This document shows positions 46,972-54,074 of a DNA stretch of 64,000 nucleotides, in pieces. This stretch comes from Streptomyces mobaraensis NBRC 13819 = DSM 40847 (lineage in GTDB: Bacteria; Actinomycetota; Actinomycetes; Streptomycetales; Streptomycetaceae). Location: positions 1,302,001-1,366,000 of the forward strand of contig NZ_CP072827.1 of the NCBI RefSeq assembly GCF_017916255.1, given 5' to 3'. Each line of letters begins with the position of its first letter. The stretch's first letter is position 1. The notes beneath the pieces are model-generated. The model did not search any database and was not told the origin of the DNA. It saw only the letters and a program-made list of their open reading frames with translations. Both the position numbers and the translations under genes were made by a program.

Positions 46972-47400
46972 TCAGATCCCGTGCTTTTTGAGGATTGCCT
47001 CGATGTCGTCGAACTCCCCTCCGGTACCCTTCCGCCCCTTCGTCTTGGAGCGCCCCTCCGGGCGGCCGGCGGGCGCGCCTATCGCGGGGGCACCGGGCGT
47101 CAGGGTGTCCGGGCGGCCGGCCGGGGGCAGGTCGTGGCCTCCGGAGCCGCGCCGCTCGGCGGCCCGGCTCACCAGGAAGAGCAGGGCGGAGAGGGCGAGG
47201 ACGCCGAAACCGGCCCAGACGGTCGGCTTGAAGACCAGGTCGGTGACCCAGTCGATGATCCCGGTCATGACGAGGCCGATGGGGATCAGGGCGAAGGCCG
47301 CGATGCGGGTCGCGGCGAGGAAGCGCTTGCGGTAGGCCGTCAGCAGGGCGATGCCCAGGCCGCCCGCGGACACCGCGGCGCAAACGGTCGAGGTCAGCAT
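46972..47400 (-). CDS. Small membrane protein, function unknown
   Basis: 142 residues from ATG 47400, chosen because GGAGG lies six bases upstream; a start at 47436 would lack one. Three hydrophobic segments (TVCAAVSAGGLGIALLTAY, TRIAAFALIPIGLVMTGII, VWAGFGVLALSALLFLVS), then a 65-residue Pro/Gly/basic cytoplasmic tail ending GGEFDDIEAILKKHGI, a conserved-looking acidic helix. Found in streptomycetes near ssgB. Confidence 0.78.
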   Translation of the reverse strand: MLTSTVCAAVSAGGLGIALLTAYRKRFLAATRIAAFALIPIGLVMTGIIDWVTDLVFKPTVWAGFGVLALSALLFLVSRAAERRGSGGHDLPPAGRPDTLTPGAPAIGAPAGRPEGRSKTKGRKGTGGEFDDIEAILKKHGI

Positions 47401-47580
47401 CCGGTCCTCCTGCCGATGGTGGGCTTCTGTGTCCATCCTGCACCGGGCGGCGGCCCGGAGGCCACGACGGGGGCCGGGGATCAGGGAGAACTCCGGGTCG
47501 TCCCCTGGGGGCTGCCCCCGTCAATCCTCCTCAGGGCCGGCTCGGGGCAGGGCATTCCCCCGGGCTGGGAGACTGGGGGC

Positions 47581-48099
47581 ATGAGCGAGACCAACAGTCC
47601 TTCCGCCCCGTCGCCCGCCGTTCTCGACGTCTGGTGCGACCTCCAGTGCACCGACTGCCACGCCGCCCTGGAGGACCTGCGGGCGCTGCGGGCCCGCTAC
47701 GGCGACCGGCTGGACATCCGGCTGCGGCACTTCCCGCTGGAGAAGCACCGGCACGCCTACGCGGCCGCGCAGGCCGCCGAGGAGGCCGCCGAGCAGGGCC
47801 GGGGCTGGGAGTTCGCGGAGGCCGTGCTGGCGCGCGCCGGGGAGCTGGGCGAGCGCGGCGAGGCCGTGCTGATCGAGGTGGCGGCCGGCCTGGGAGTGGA
47901 CGCCGAGGAGGTGGACACCGCGCTGATCGACGGCCGGCACCTGCTGATCGTCGACGCCGACCAGGCCGAGGGCAAGGCGATCGGGGTGACGGGCACCCCG
48001 ACGTACGTCATCGACGGTGAGCGGCTGGACGGCGGGAAGAGCCAGGAGGGGCTGCGGGAGCGGATCGAGGAGATCGCGGACCGCTTGCTGGCCGGCTAG
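47581..48099 (+). CDS. DsbA-family (thioredoxin-fold) protein
   Basis: 172 residues from ATG 47581. Begins SPAVLDVWCDLQCTDCHAAL with CTDC in the redox position of the DsbA CxxC; IRLRHFPLEKHRHAYAAAQAAEEA, then the helical insert, GVTGTPTYVIDGERLDG with the cis-Pro (TP) loop. No signal peptide, so it is cytoplasmic, as are FrnE-like and protein-disulfide-isomerase-like DsbA relatives. Substrate unknown. Confidence 0.88.
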   Translation: MSETNSPSAPSPAVLDVWCDLQCTDCHAALEDLRALRARYGDRLDIRLRHFPLEKHRHAYAAAQAAEEAAEQGRGWEFAEAVLARAGELGERGEAVLIEVAAGLGVDAEEVDTALIDGRHLLIVDADQAEGKAIGVTGTPTYVIDGERLDGGKSQEGLRERIEEIADRLLAG

Positions 48100-48108
48100 C
48101 CGACGCGG

Positions 48109-48137
48109 GCTGTGAGGCGCGCTCCGCGCCTCACAGC
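48109..48137. terminator. Bidirectional terminator overlapping the GNAT stop
   Basis: Perfect 13-bp stem GCTGTGAGGCGCG/CGCGCCTCACAGC with a CTC loop. The right arm includes the TGA of the minus-strand GNAT gene. Confidence 0.88.
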
Positions 48138-48949
48138 GTCTTGTGGAAGTACAGGTTCGTGGTCGCGTAGCCCAGGGACTCGTAGAGCCGCAGGGCCGAG
48201 GTGTTGCCGGCGAAGACGTTGAGGCCGATGCGGTCGTGCCCCAGGGCGAGGGCCTCGCGTTCGGCGACGAGCATCAGGGTGCGGCCGTGTCCCTTGCCGC
48301 GGTGTTCCGGTGCCACCTTGACGTCGAAGACGTAGCCCATGCCGTCGTTGGCGCTCAGCCAGAGGGTCCCGACGTCGACGCCCTCGTGGGCGAGGACGCG
48401 CAGGGCGACGCCGGGGGTGGCGGTGCCGCGCGGCAGCAGGGCCGCGTGGTCGGCGTCGCACTTGGCCTCCGCCTCGGCCCGGGGCACGCCGCGTTCGGTC
48501 AGCGACTCGACGTAGCCCGCCTTCTCCTCGGCGAGCCAGGCCGGGAACCGGTCGTCGTCCATGGGGCGGGCCTCGCTCCCTGCGGGCAGGGCGGGCGGCG
48601 CGGTGAGGGGTTTGGCCATGTTCCGGCTGCGCTCGGTGTAGCCGAGGGCGGTCACCAGGCCGAGGGTGGCCGTGTCCCCGGCGGGGACCTCGACGCCCAC
48701 CCAGTGGCAGCCCCAGCCGCGCAGCACCTCTTCGGCCGCGAGGGCGGCGACCGTTCCGCGGCCCCGGCGGCGTTCGCCCTCCCGGACGAAGAGCCGCTCT
48801 ATGGAGCCGGCCCGCGGGCCGAAGCGGGGCTGGGTGGCCAGCTCGGCGTCGCCGACGGGCCTGCCGTTGACGCAGATCTCGTAGCCGCGGCGGCGGTGGC
48901 CGTCGGCGGCGCGCTGTTCGGGGGCCTTGGGGCGCAGGGTGGTGGTCAT
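48131..48949 (-). CDS. Double-GNAT acetyltransferase
   Basis: 272 residues from ATG 48949. Two GNAT acetyl-CoA folds: the first (about 22-118) with RLFVREGERRRGRGTVAALAA, where the Q/RxxGxG/A loop is RRRGRG; the second (about 130-272) with VAPEHRGKGHGRTLMLVAE and the C-terminal NVFAGNTSALRLYESLGY. The second copy is the better conserved. Substrate cannot be read from sequence. Confidence 0.88.
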   Translation of the reverse strand: MTTTLRPKAPEQRAADGHRRRGYEICVNGRPVGDAELATQPRFGPRAGSIERLFVREGERRRGRGTVAALAAEEVLRGWGCHWVGVEVPAGDTATLGLVTALGYTERSRNMAKPLTAPPALPAGSEARPMDDDRFPAWLAEEKAGYVESLTERGVPRAEAEAKCDADHAALLPRGTATPGVALRVLAHEGVDVGTLWLSANDGMGYVFDVKVAPEHRGKGHGRTLMLVAEREALALGHDRIGLNVFAGNTSALRLYESLGYATTNLYFHKTL

Positions 48950-49010
48950 GCCGGTGTTCTACCCATGCGCCGGGGCGGATGTCGCCGGGTTTTCCCCGGC
49001 CGTGCCCGGG

Positions 49011-49832
49011 TCAGGGGTCGATGTCCGCGGCCGAGCGCTCGGCGAAGGTCCGCATGACGTCGGTGGTCACCGGGCCCGGGGCGCCCGGGAGTCGGCGGCC
49101 GTCGAGGGTGTGGAGCGCCTGGACGTCGCGCAGGCTGGAGGTCAGGAAGATCTCGTCGGCGCGGTCGAGGACGTCCATGGCCAGGTCGGTCTCGTGGGCG
49201 CCGGTCCATTCGAGGACGAGGGCGCGGGTGATGCCGGGGAGGCAGCCGGAGGCGAGGGGCGGGGTGTGGAGTTCGCCGTCGAGGACGACGAAGACGTTGG
49301 AGGCGGTGCCCTCGCAGAGCGCGCCGGAGGTGTTGGCGAGGAGGGCCTCGGTGGCGCCCTGTTCCTTGGCACGGGCGAGGGCGACGACGTTCTCGGCGTA
49401 CGAGGTGGACTTGAGGCCGGTGAGCGCGCCGCGTTCGTTGCGGGTCCAGGGGACGGTGACGGCGGCGGTGGCCGTGGGGCGGGGCTCGATGGGCGCGGCG
49501 GCGACGAGGAGGGTGGTGTCGGCGGCCGCGCGGTCGGAGCCGAGCGGGGAGAGGCCGCCGGTGAGGGTGACGCGGAGGCGGCCGAGGGCGAGGGGGTGGG
49601 CGTCGAGGACGGCCGCGCAGGCGCGCCGGGCCTCGTCGGGGTCGGGTGCGGGGAGGCCCAGGCCGCGGGCGGAGGCGGCGAGCCGGGCGAGGTGGCGGGT
49701 GAGGGCGAAGGGACGGCCGTCGACGACCTTGAGGGTCTCGAAGACGCCGTCGCCGACCGTGAGGCCGTGGTCGAACACCGAGACGCGGGCGGCGTCCTCG
49801 TCGACGAGCTTCCCGTTGAGCCAGACGGTCAC
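49011..49832 (-). CDS. Class IV aminotransferase, aminodeoxychorismate lyase-like
   Basis: 273 residues from GTG 49832, GGAGG six bases upstream. Fold type IV PLP enzyme: WLNGKLVDEDAARVSVFDHGLTVGDGVFETLKV, LKSTSYAENVVALARAKEQG with the PLP lysine, EALLANTSGALCEGTASNVFVV, LASGCLPGITRAL and EIFLTSSLRDVQAL. Most like PabC, which makes 4-aminobenzoate for folate. Overlaps the chorismate-utilising gene by four bases (GTGA), so the pair forms a pABA module. A D-amino acid or branched-chain role is less likely given the partner. Confidence 0.88.
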   Translation of the reverse strand: MTVWLNGKLVDEDAARVSVFDHGLTVGDGVFETLKVVDGRPFALTRHLARLAASARGLGLPAPDPDEARRACAAVLDAHPLALGRLRVTLTGGLSPLGSDRAAADTTLLVAAAPIEPRPTATAAVTVPWTRNERGALTGLKSTSYAENVVALARAKEQGATEALLANTSGALCEGTASNVFVVLDGELHTPPLASGCLPGITRALVLEWTGAHETDLAMDVLDRADEIFLTSSLRDVQALHTLDGRRLPGAPGPVTTDVMRTFAERSAADIDP

Positions 49833-50911
49833 CGTTGCCTCCCGGCGGTCGGACTGTGCGTGCTCGGAGTGTTCGTGCTCGGGCTGTGGGTGCCCGACGC
49901 TATCGCGAGCAGCCGGGCCGCCTTGAGTTCGGTCTCGGCCCATTCGCCCTCGGGGTCGGAGCCCCAGGTGATGCCCGCGCCGGTGCCGAAGCGGAGAGCG
50001 GGGCCGCCGGGGGCGGTGCGGTCGATCCAGAACGTGCGGATGCCGACGGCCAGCTCGCCGGTGCCCCGGTCGGCGTCGACCCAGCCGATGCCGCCGCAGT
50101 AGGGGCCGCGCGGGCCCTGTTCCAGGCGTTCGATGATCTCCAGGGCGCTGGCCTTGGGCGCGCCGGTGACGGAGCCGGGCGGGAAGGTGGCGGCGAGCAG
50201 GTCCGTCCAGCCGGCGTCCGCGGCGAGTTCGCCGCGGACGGTGGAGACGAGGTGGACGAGGCCGGGGTGCTGTTCGACGGCGCAGAGCGCGGGGACGGTC
50301 ACGGATCCGGTGGCGCAGACGCGGCCCAGGTCGTTGCGGACCAGGTCGACGATCATCACGTTCTCGGCGTGGTCCTTGTCGAGCAGGTCGGCGGCGGTGC
50401 GGCCGGTGCCCTTGATCGGTCCGGACTCCAGGACCCGGCCGGTGCGGCGCAGATAGAGCTCGGGCGAGGCGGTGACCACCTCGGTGCCGTGCGCGGGGAG
50501 GCGGACGGTGCCGGCGTACGGGGCCGGATTGCCGGCCGCGAGGTGGGCGGCGAGGGCGTCGACGTCGGCGTCGTCCGGGTCGGGCAGCGGCGCGCTGAGG
50601 ACGCGGCAGAGGTTGGCCTGGTAGACCTCGCCCGCGGCTATGTGCTCGCGGATCCGCCGGACGCCCGCGGTGTAGGCGTCCCGGTCCAGGGAGCTGGTCC
50701 ACGCCTCGGGCGCGGGGCCGCGCCAGCGCCCGGGGGCGGGGAGGGGCGCGGGGCGCACGTCGCCGAAGCGGGCGCACCGCACGCTCCCCTCGAAGCCCGC
50801 GACCACGGCCCACCAGCCCCGGGAGTCGAGGGCCTCGGGGTCGCTGGTGACGTCGCGCAGATCGGTGGCGAGGAGGCCGCCGAAGCGGGCCATCGGAGGG
50901 AGGTCATGCAC
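49829..50911 (-). CDS. Chorismate-binding enzyme, aminodeoxychorismate synthase component I-like
   Basis: 360 residues from GTG 50911 (start uncertain; no clear ribosome-binding site). C-terminal chorismate-binding core intact: YTAGVRRIREHIAAGEVYQANLCR, SPELYLRRTGRVLESGPIKGTGRT, DLVRNDLGRVCATGSV, FPPGSVTGAPKASALEIIE, and GGIGWVDADRGTGELAVGIRT. The K in GPIKGT is the residue that distinguishes PabB-type from anthranilate synthase. No glutaminase domain is fused or adjacent, so it must borrow PabA/TrpG from elsewhere or use ammonia. Confidence 0.88.
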   Translation of the reverse strand: MHDLPPMARFGGLLATDLRDVTSDPEALDSRGWWAVVAGFEGSVRCARFGDVRPAPLPAPGRWRGPAPEAWTSSLDRDAYTAGVRRIREHIAAGEVYQANLCRVLSAPLPDPDDADVDALAAHLAAGNPAPYAGTVRLPAHGTEVVTASPELYLRRTGRVLESGPIKGTGRTAADLLDKDHAENVMIVDLVRNDLGRVCATGSVTVPALCAVEQHPGLVHLVSTVRGELAADAGWTDLLAATFPPGSVTGAPKASALEIIERLEQGPRGPYCGGIGWVDADRGTGELAVGIRTFWIDRTAPGGPALRFGTGAGITWGSDPEGEWAETELKAARLLAIASGTHSPSTNTPSTHSPTAGRQR

Positions 50912-50986
50912 GTCATCGAGTCTATGGGCCGGTCCCCGGCGCTGAGCCGGGTGAAGGAAGAGGGCAGCACGCTGCGGAAACGGAAT

Positions 50987-51014
50987 TTGAGCTGGCGCGG
51001 GAATCCGCTAGAGT
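50987..51014 (+). promoter_or_regulatory. Promoter of the tRNA array
   Basis: TTGAGC, 16 bases, TAGAGT, close to the HrdB consensus, about 70 bases before the first tRNA. Confidence 0.6.
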
Positions 51015-51083
51015 TCAACACGTCGCCGGGACGCGGAAGCGAAACGGCGGGGCAGCTTCCGGATCATGGTCCGGAGGATGTGT

Positions 51084-51156
<73 letters not shown>

Positions 51157-51189
51157 CGAGTGGGGGATCTTCCCGACCCCCGCACTCCT

Positions 51190-51263
51190 GGTGGAGTGGC
51201 CGAGAGGCGAGGCAACGGCCTGCAAAGCCGTCTACACGGGTTCAAATCCCGTCTCCACCTCCA
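51190..51263 (+). tRNA. tRNA-Cys (GCA)
   Basis: Acceptor GGTGGAG/CTCCACC, anticodon loop CTGCAAA with anticodon GCA, T-loop TTCAAAT, discriminator T and encoded CCA at 51261-51263. Confidence 0.94.
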
Positions 51264-51264
51264 A

Positions 51265-51339
51265 GGACGATTAGCTCAGCGGGAGAGCGCTTCCCTGACA
51301 CGGAAGAGGTCACTGGTTCAATCCCAGTATCGTCCACCA
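51265..51339 (+). tRNA. tRNA-Val (GAC), copy 1
   Basis: Acceptor GGACGAT/ATCGTCC, anticodon loop CTGACAC with anticodon GAC, T-loop TTCAATC, encoded CCA. Starts one base after the tRNA-Cys CCA. Confidence 0.96.
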
Positions 51340-51359
51340 AGGTCCTCGCGGACCTTCCC

Positions 51360-51431
51360 GCGCGATTAGCTCAGCGGGAGAGCGCTTCCCTGACACGGAA
51401 GAGGTCACTGGTTCAATCCCAGTATCGCGCA
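51360..51431 (+). tRNA. tRNA-Val (GAC), copy 2
   Basis: As copy 1 from D-arm to T-arm but with acceptor GCGCGAT/ATCGCGC (compensated change of pairs 2 and 3 region). No encoded CCA. Confidence 0.95.
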
Positions 51432-51448
51432 CGCGGCACAACCCTCCC

Positions 51449-51523
51449 GGACGATTAGCTCAGCGGGAGAGCGCTTCCCTGACACGGAAGAGGTCACTGG
51501 TTCAATCCCAGTATCGTCCACCA
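51449..51523 (+). tRNA. tRNA-Val (GAC), copy 3
   Basis: Identical to copy 1 including the encoded CCA. Confidence 0.96.
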
Positions 51524-51543
51524 AGGTCTTCACGGACCTTCCC

Positions 51544-51618
51544 GCGCGATTAGCTCAGCGGGAGAGCGCTTCCCTGACACGGAAGAGGTCACTGGTTCAA
51601 TCCCAGTATCGCGCACCA
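51544..51618 (+). tRNA. tRNA-Val (GAC), copy 4
   Basis: Body identical to copy 2 (acceptor GCGCGAT/ATCGCGC) but with encoded CCA. The spacer before it matches the one between copies 1 and 2 except for two bases. Confidence 0.96.
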
Positions 51619-51622
51619 TGAT

Positions 51623-51665
51623 CGGCCGGAGGCCGGGGCTTCGAGCTCCGGCCTCCGGCCGTTTT
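51623..51665 (+). terminator. Terminator of the tRNA array
   Basis: 14-bp stem CGGCCGGAGGCCGG/CCGGCCTCCGGCCG around an 11-base loop, then TTTT. Five bases after the last tRNA. Confidence 0.92.
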
Positions 51666-51810
51666 CGCACGTCACAGTGGTGTCGAACAGAGGACGGGCC
51701 GGGCACCTCCCCAGGTGCCCGGCCCGTCATGCCGTCCGCCGCACCCCCGTCCCCACGGGGTTATGGCCGACCCGTCCCCGACCCGGACCGCTCTTCCGGG
51801 AGCCGGGCGC

Positions 51811-52029
51811 TCAGCGCCCCAGCATGCCGGCCACGGACGACGCTTGAGTGACGACGGCATCCCAGCCGCCGAAGGCGACGGCCAGGACAGCCGCGCAGGG
51901 CAGCACCATGGCCAGTGCGACCAGAGGGTGCCGGTTGTCGGCGGGGCGGCCGCCGGGGAGGTCGGGGAGGCTCCGGTGGACGTCCGCCCGCCCTGACGCG
52001 CGGACCGCGCGTCGTACCGCCTGGGCCAC
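51811..52029 (-). CDS. Small single-helix membrane protein
   Basis: 72 residues from GTG 52029, with GGGAGGGG six bases upstream. Basic N-terminus (AQAVRRAVRASGRADVHRS), then one helix HPLVALAMVLPCAAVLAVAF and a short tail ending SSVAGMLGR. No family recognised; codon bias is normal. Confidence 0.6.
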   Translation of the reverse strand: MAQAVRRAVRASGRADVHRSLPDLPGGRPADNRHPLVALAMVLPCAAVLAVAFGGWDAVVTQASSVAGMLGR

Positions 52030-52666
52030 GGCGCCCCTCCCTCCCGGTCCCGTCGGACCCGCCCCCGCCCGGCGCGGTCCCGCTGTGCGCGGGTCGCCGG
52101 GCGTGCCGAATAGTGACAGCGGCGGGCGTTCCGACCTCGGGGGACGAGTGTTGCGCCCGCCGCTCGAGTTCCACACTAGGCCGCCGGGAGGGGGCCGGGC
52201 GTCATGCCCTCGTACCCCTTGCACCGCCTTCGCGAGGAGGAGGGAAGGGCCGGGTCGGTACTCCCCTGGGTGGAGAACACAGGAGCGGTTCGTCGGGGTC
52301 GCCCCGGGGTGGTCGTCCGGGTTCTCCCCCGGGGGGATCACGGCGTAGTGATCTGCCACACATGCCGCTCCCCTCGGCCGCGGCGTCCGGAGCGGCCCGG
52401 ACCGACGGTGTGTCAGGTGTTCGAGCGACGGGCGGCCCAGGGGCTTCCGTCGGCCGGGCGCGGGCCGTCGGCCCGTCAAACCCCGGGTGGTTTCGGGGGC
52501 TTGACGGTCGGCGGCCGGCGGACGGGCGCGGGGCGGGCGCCGGGGAGCTGGCGGGCGCGGGTGCCCGACGGAAGCGGGCATCCGATCGCCGACGCATGCG
52601 CGGCCTCTCAGCACGGCCGCCCGTCAATCCGTAAGCTGTGGCTCGTCAGACGGACCGGCAGCGGGG
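52030..52666. other. 637-bp gap, no supported gene
   Basis: Upstream region of the Ser/Thr kinase and of the small membrane protein. Reading frames here are Pro/Arg/Gly-rich with poor start context and look spurious. A hairpin (CGTCAA-CCCCG with CGGGG-TTGACG) sits at about 52476-52508, and GATCACGGCGTAGTGATC, a 7-bp dyad, at about 52336-52353, which could be an operator. Confidence 0.5.
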
Positions 52667-53950
52667 ATGAAGATGACGATGATGCGGCTCCGGCGCGAGG
52701 ACCCGCGTGTCGTCGGCTCGTTCCGGCTTCACCGCCGGCTGGGCGCGGGCGGCATGGGCGTGGTGTACCTCGGCTCGGACAAGCGCGGCCAGCGGGTGGC
52801 CTTGAAGGTGATCCGGCCGGATCTCGCCGAGGACCAGGAGTTCCGCTCGCGCTTCGCGCGCGAGGTGTCCGCCGCGCGGCGCATCCGCGGCGGCTGTACG
52901 GCGCGGCTGGTGGCCGCCGATCTGGACGCCGAGCGGCCGTGGTTCGCGACGCAGTACGTGCCCGGGCCCTCGCTGCACGACAAGGTGACCGAGGAAGGCC
53001 CCCTGTCGGCGGCTCAGACGGCGTCCATCGGGGCCGCGTTGGCCGAGGGGCTGCTCGCGGTGCACGACGCCGGGGTGGTCCACCGGGACCTGAAACCGTC
53101 GAACATCCTGCTCTCCCCCAAGGGCCCGCGGATCATCGACTTCGGCATCGCCTGGGCGACCGGGGCGAGCACCCTGACGCACGTCGGCACGGCGGTCGGC
53201 TCGCCGGGCTTCCTGGCGCCGGAGCAGGTCCGGGGCGCGACGGTGACACCGGCGACGGACGTCTTCGCGCTGGGCGCCACCCTGGCGTACGCCTCGACCG
53301 CGGACTCCCCCTTCGGGCAGGGCAGTTCGGAGGTCATGCTGTACCGGGTGGTGCACGAGGAGCCACAGCTGATGGGGGTGCCGGACGCGCTGGCGCCGCT
53401 GATCCTCGCCTGCCTGGCGAAGGACCCGGAGGAGCGGCCGAGCACGCTCCAGCTGTCGTTGCGGCTGAAGGAGATCGCCGCGCGCGAGGCGCACGGGCTG
53501 CCGGACGGCCGTCGGGTGCCGTCGCGCCGCGAACCCGAGCGGCCCTCGGACCGGCGGGTCGCGGACCACGCGCACCAGTCCACGGAGCCCCGCCCGGCCG
53601 CCGCCGCGCAGGGCGGCTCCTCCCCCGCCCGCCCGCCGGCCACCCGGCCGCTGCGGCAGCCCCGCCCCGACCGGCCGGCCGCCCGGCCCGCGGGCCGGCC
53701 GCGCGACGGCGCCCGCCCGGGAGCCCGCCCCGGGGCGGGTCGCAGGACCGGCCGGGACCCCCGGCTGCTGCGGCAGCGGCTGATCGTCTTCGTGGTCGTG
53801 ACGCTGCTGGTGGCGCTGGGCATCGCGGCGGCGCAGGGGTGCGACGGGCCGAAGAAGTCCTCCGGGTCGGGAGCGCGGGAGCGGGCGTGTGCGGTCGCGG
53901 TGGCGGCGGATTCCTGCGGTGCGGTTGGTTCGGGGCGCGGGTGGGGCTGA
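52667..53950 (+). CDS. Membrane-anchored Ser/Thr protein kinase (Hanks type)
   Basis: 427 residues from ATG 52667; several nearby ATGs (52673, 52679, 52682) make the exact start uncertain. Kinase domain about 15-270: glycine loop LGAGGMGVVYLG, VALKVIRP with the ATP lysine, VHRDLKPSNILL catalytic loop, IDFGIAW, activation segment GSPGFLAPEQV. Then a Pro/Arg/Ala-rich linker of about 100 residues, one membrane helix (LIVFVVVTLLVALGIAAA) and a short external tail, so no PASTA or sensor domain. The 3' flank holds short direct repeats (GAGTGCCC) at 53973-54012. Confidence 0.92.
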   Translation: MKMTMMRLRREDPRVVGSFRLHRRLGAGGMGVVYLGSDKRGQRVALKVIRPDLAEDQEFRSRFAREVSAARRIRGGCTARLVAADLDAERPWFATQYVPGPSLHDKVTEEGPLSAAQTASIGAALAEGLLAVHDAGVVHRDLKPSNILLSPKGPRIIDFGIAWATGASTLTHVGTAVGSPGFLAPEQVRGATVTPATDVFALGATLAYASTADSPFGQGSSEVMLYRVVHEEPQLMGVPDALAPLILACLAKDPEERPSTLQLSLRLKEIAAREAHGLPDGRRVPSRREPERPSDRRVADHAHQSTEPRPAAAAQGGSSPARPPATRPLRQPRPDRPAARPAGRPRDGARPGARPGAGRRTGRDPRLLRQRLIVFVVVTLLVALGIAAAQGCDGPKKSSGSGARERACAVAVAADSCGAVGSGRGWG

Positions 53951-54074
53951 GCGCCCGCTTGGGCGCCCCCGTCTGAGTGCCCTGCCTGAGTGCCCCCGTC
54001 CGAGTGCCCTGCCGTCGTCGGCCCGGGCCGTCCGCCGTTGACGGGCAGGGGTCCTTCTCGCGGCCGTGCCGCCG

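Noticed and set aside
52202..52627. 141-codon minus-strand frame before the kinase
   Set aside because: Pro/Arg/Gly-rich with no start context or recognisable domain.
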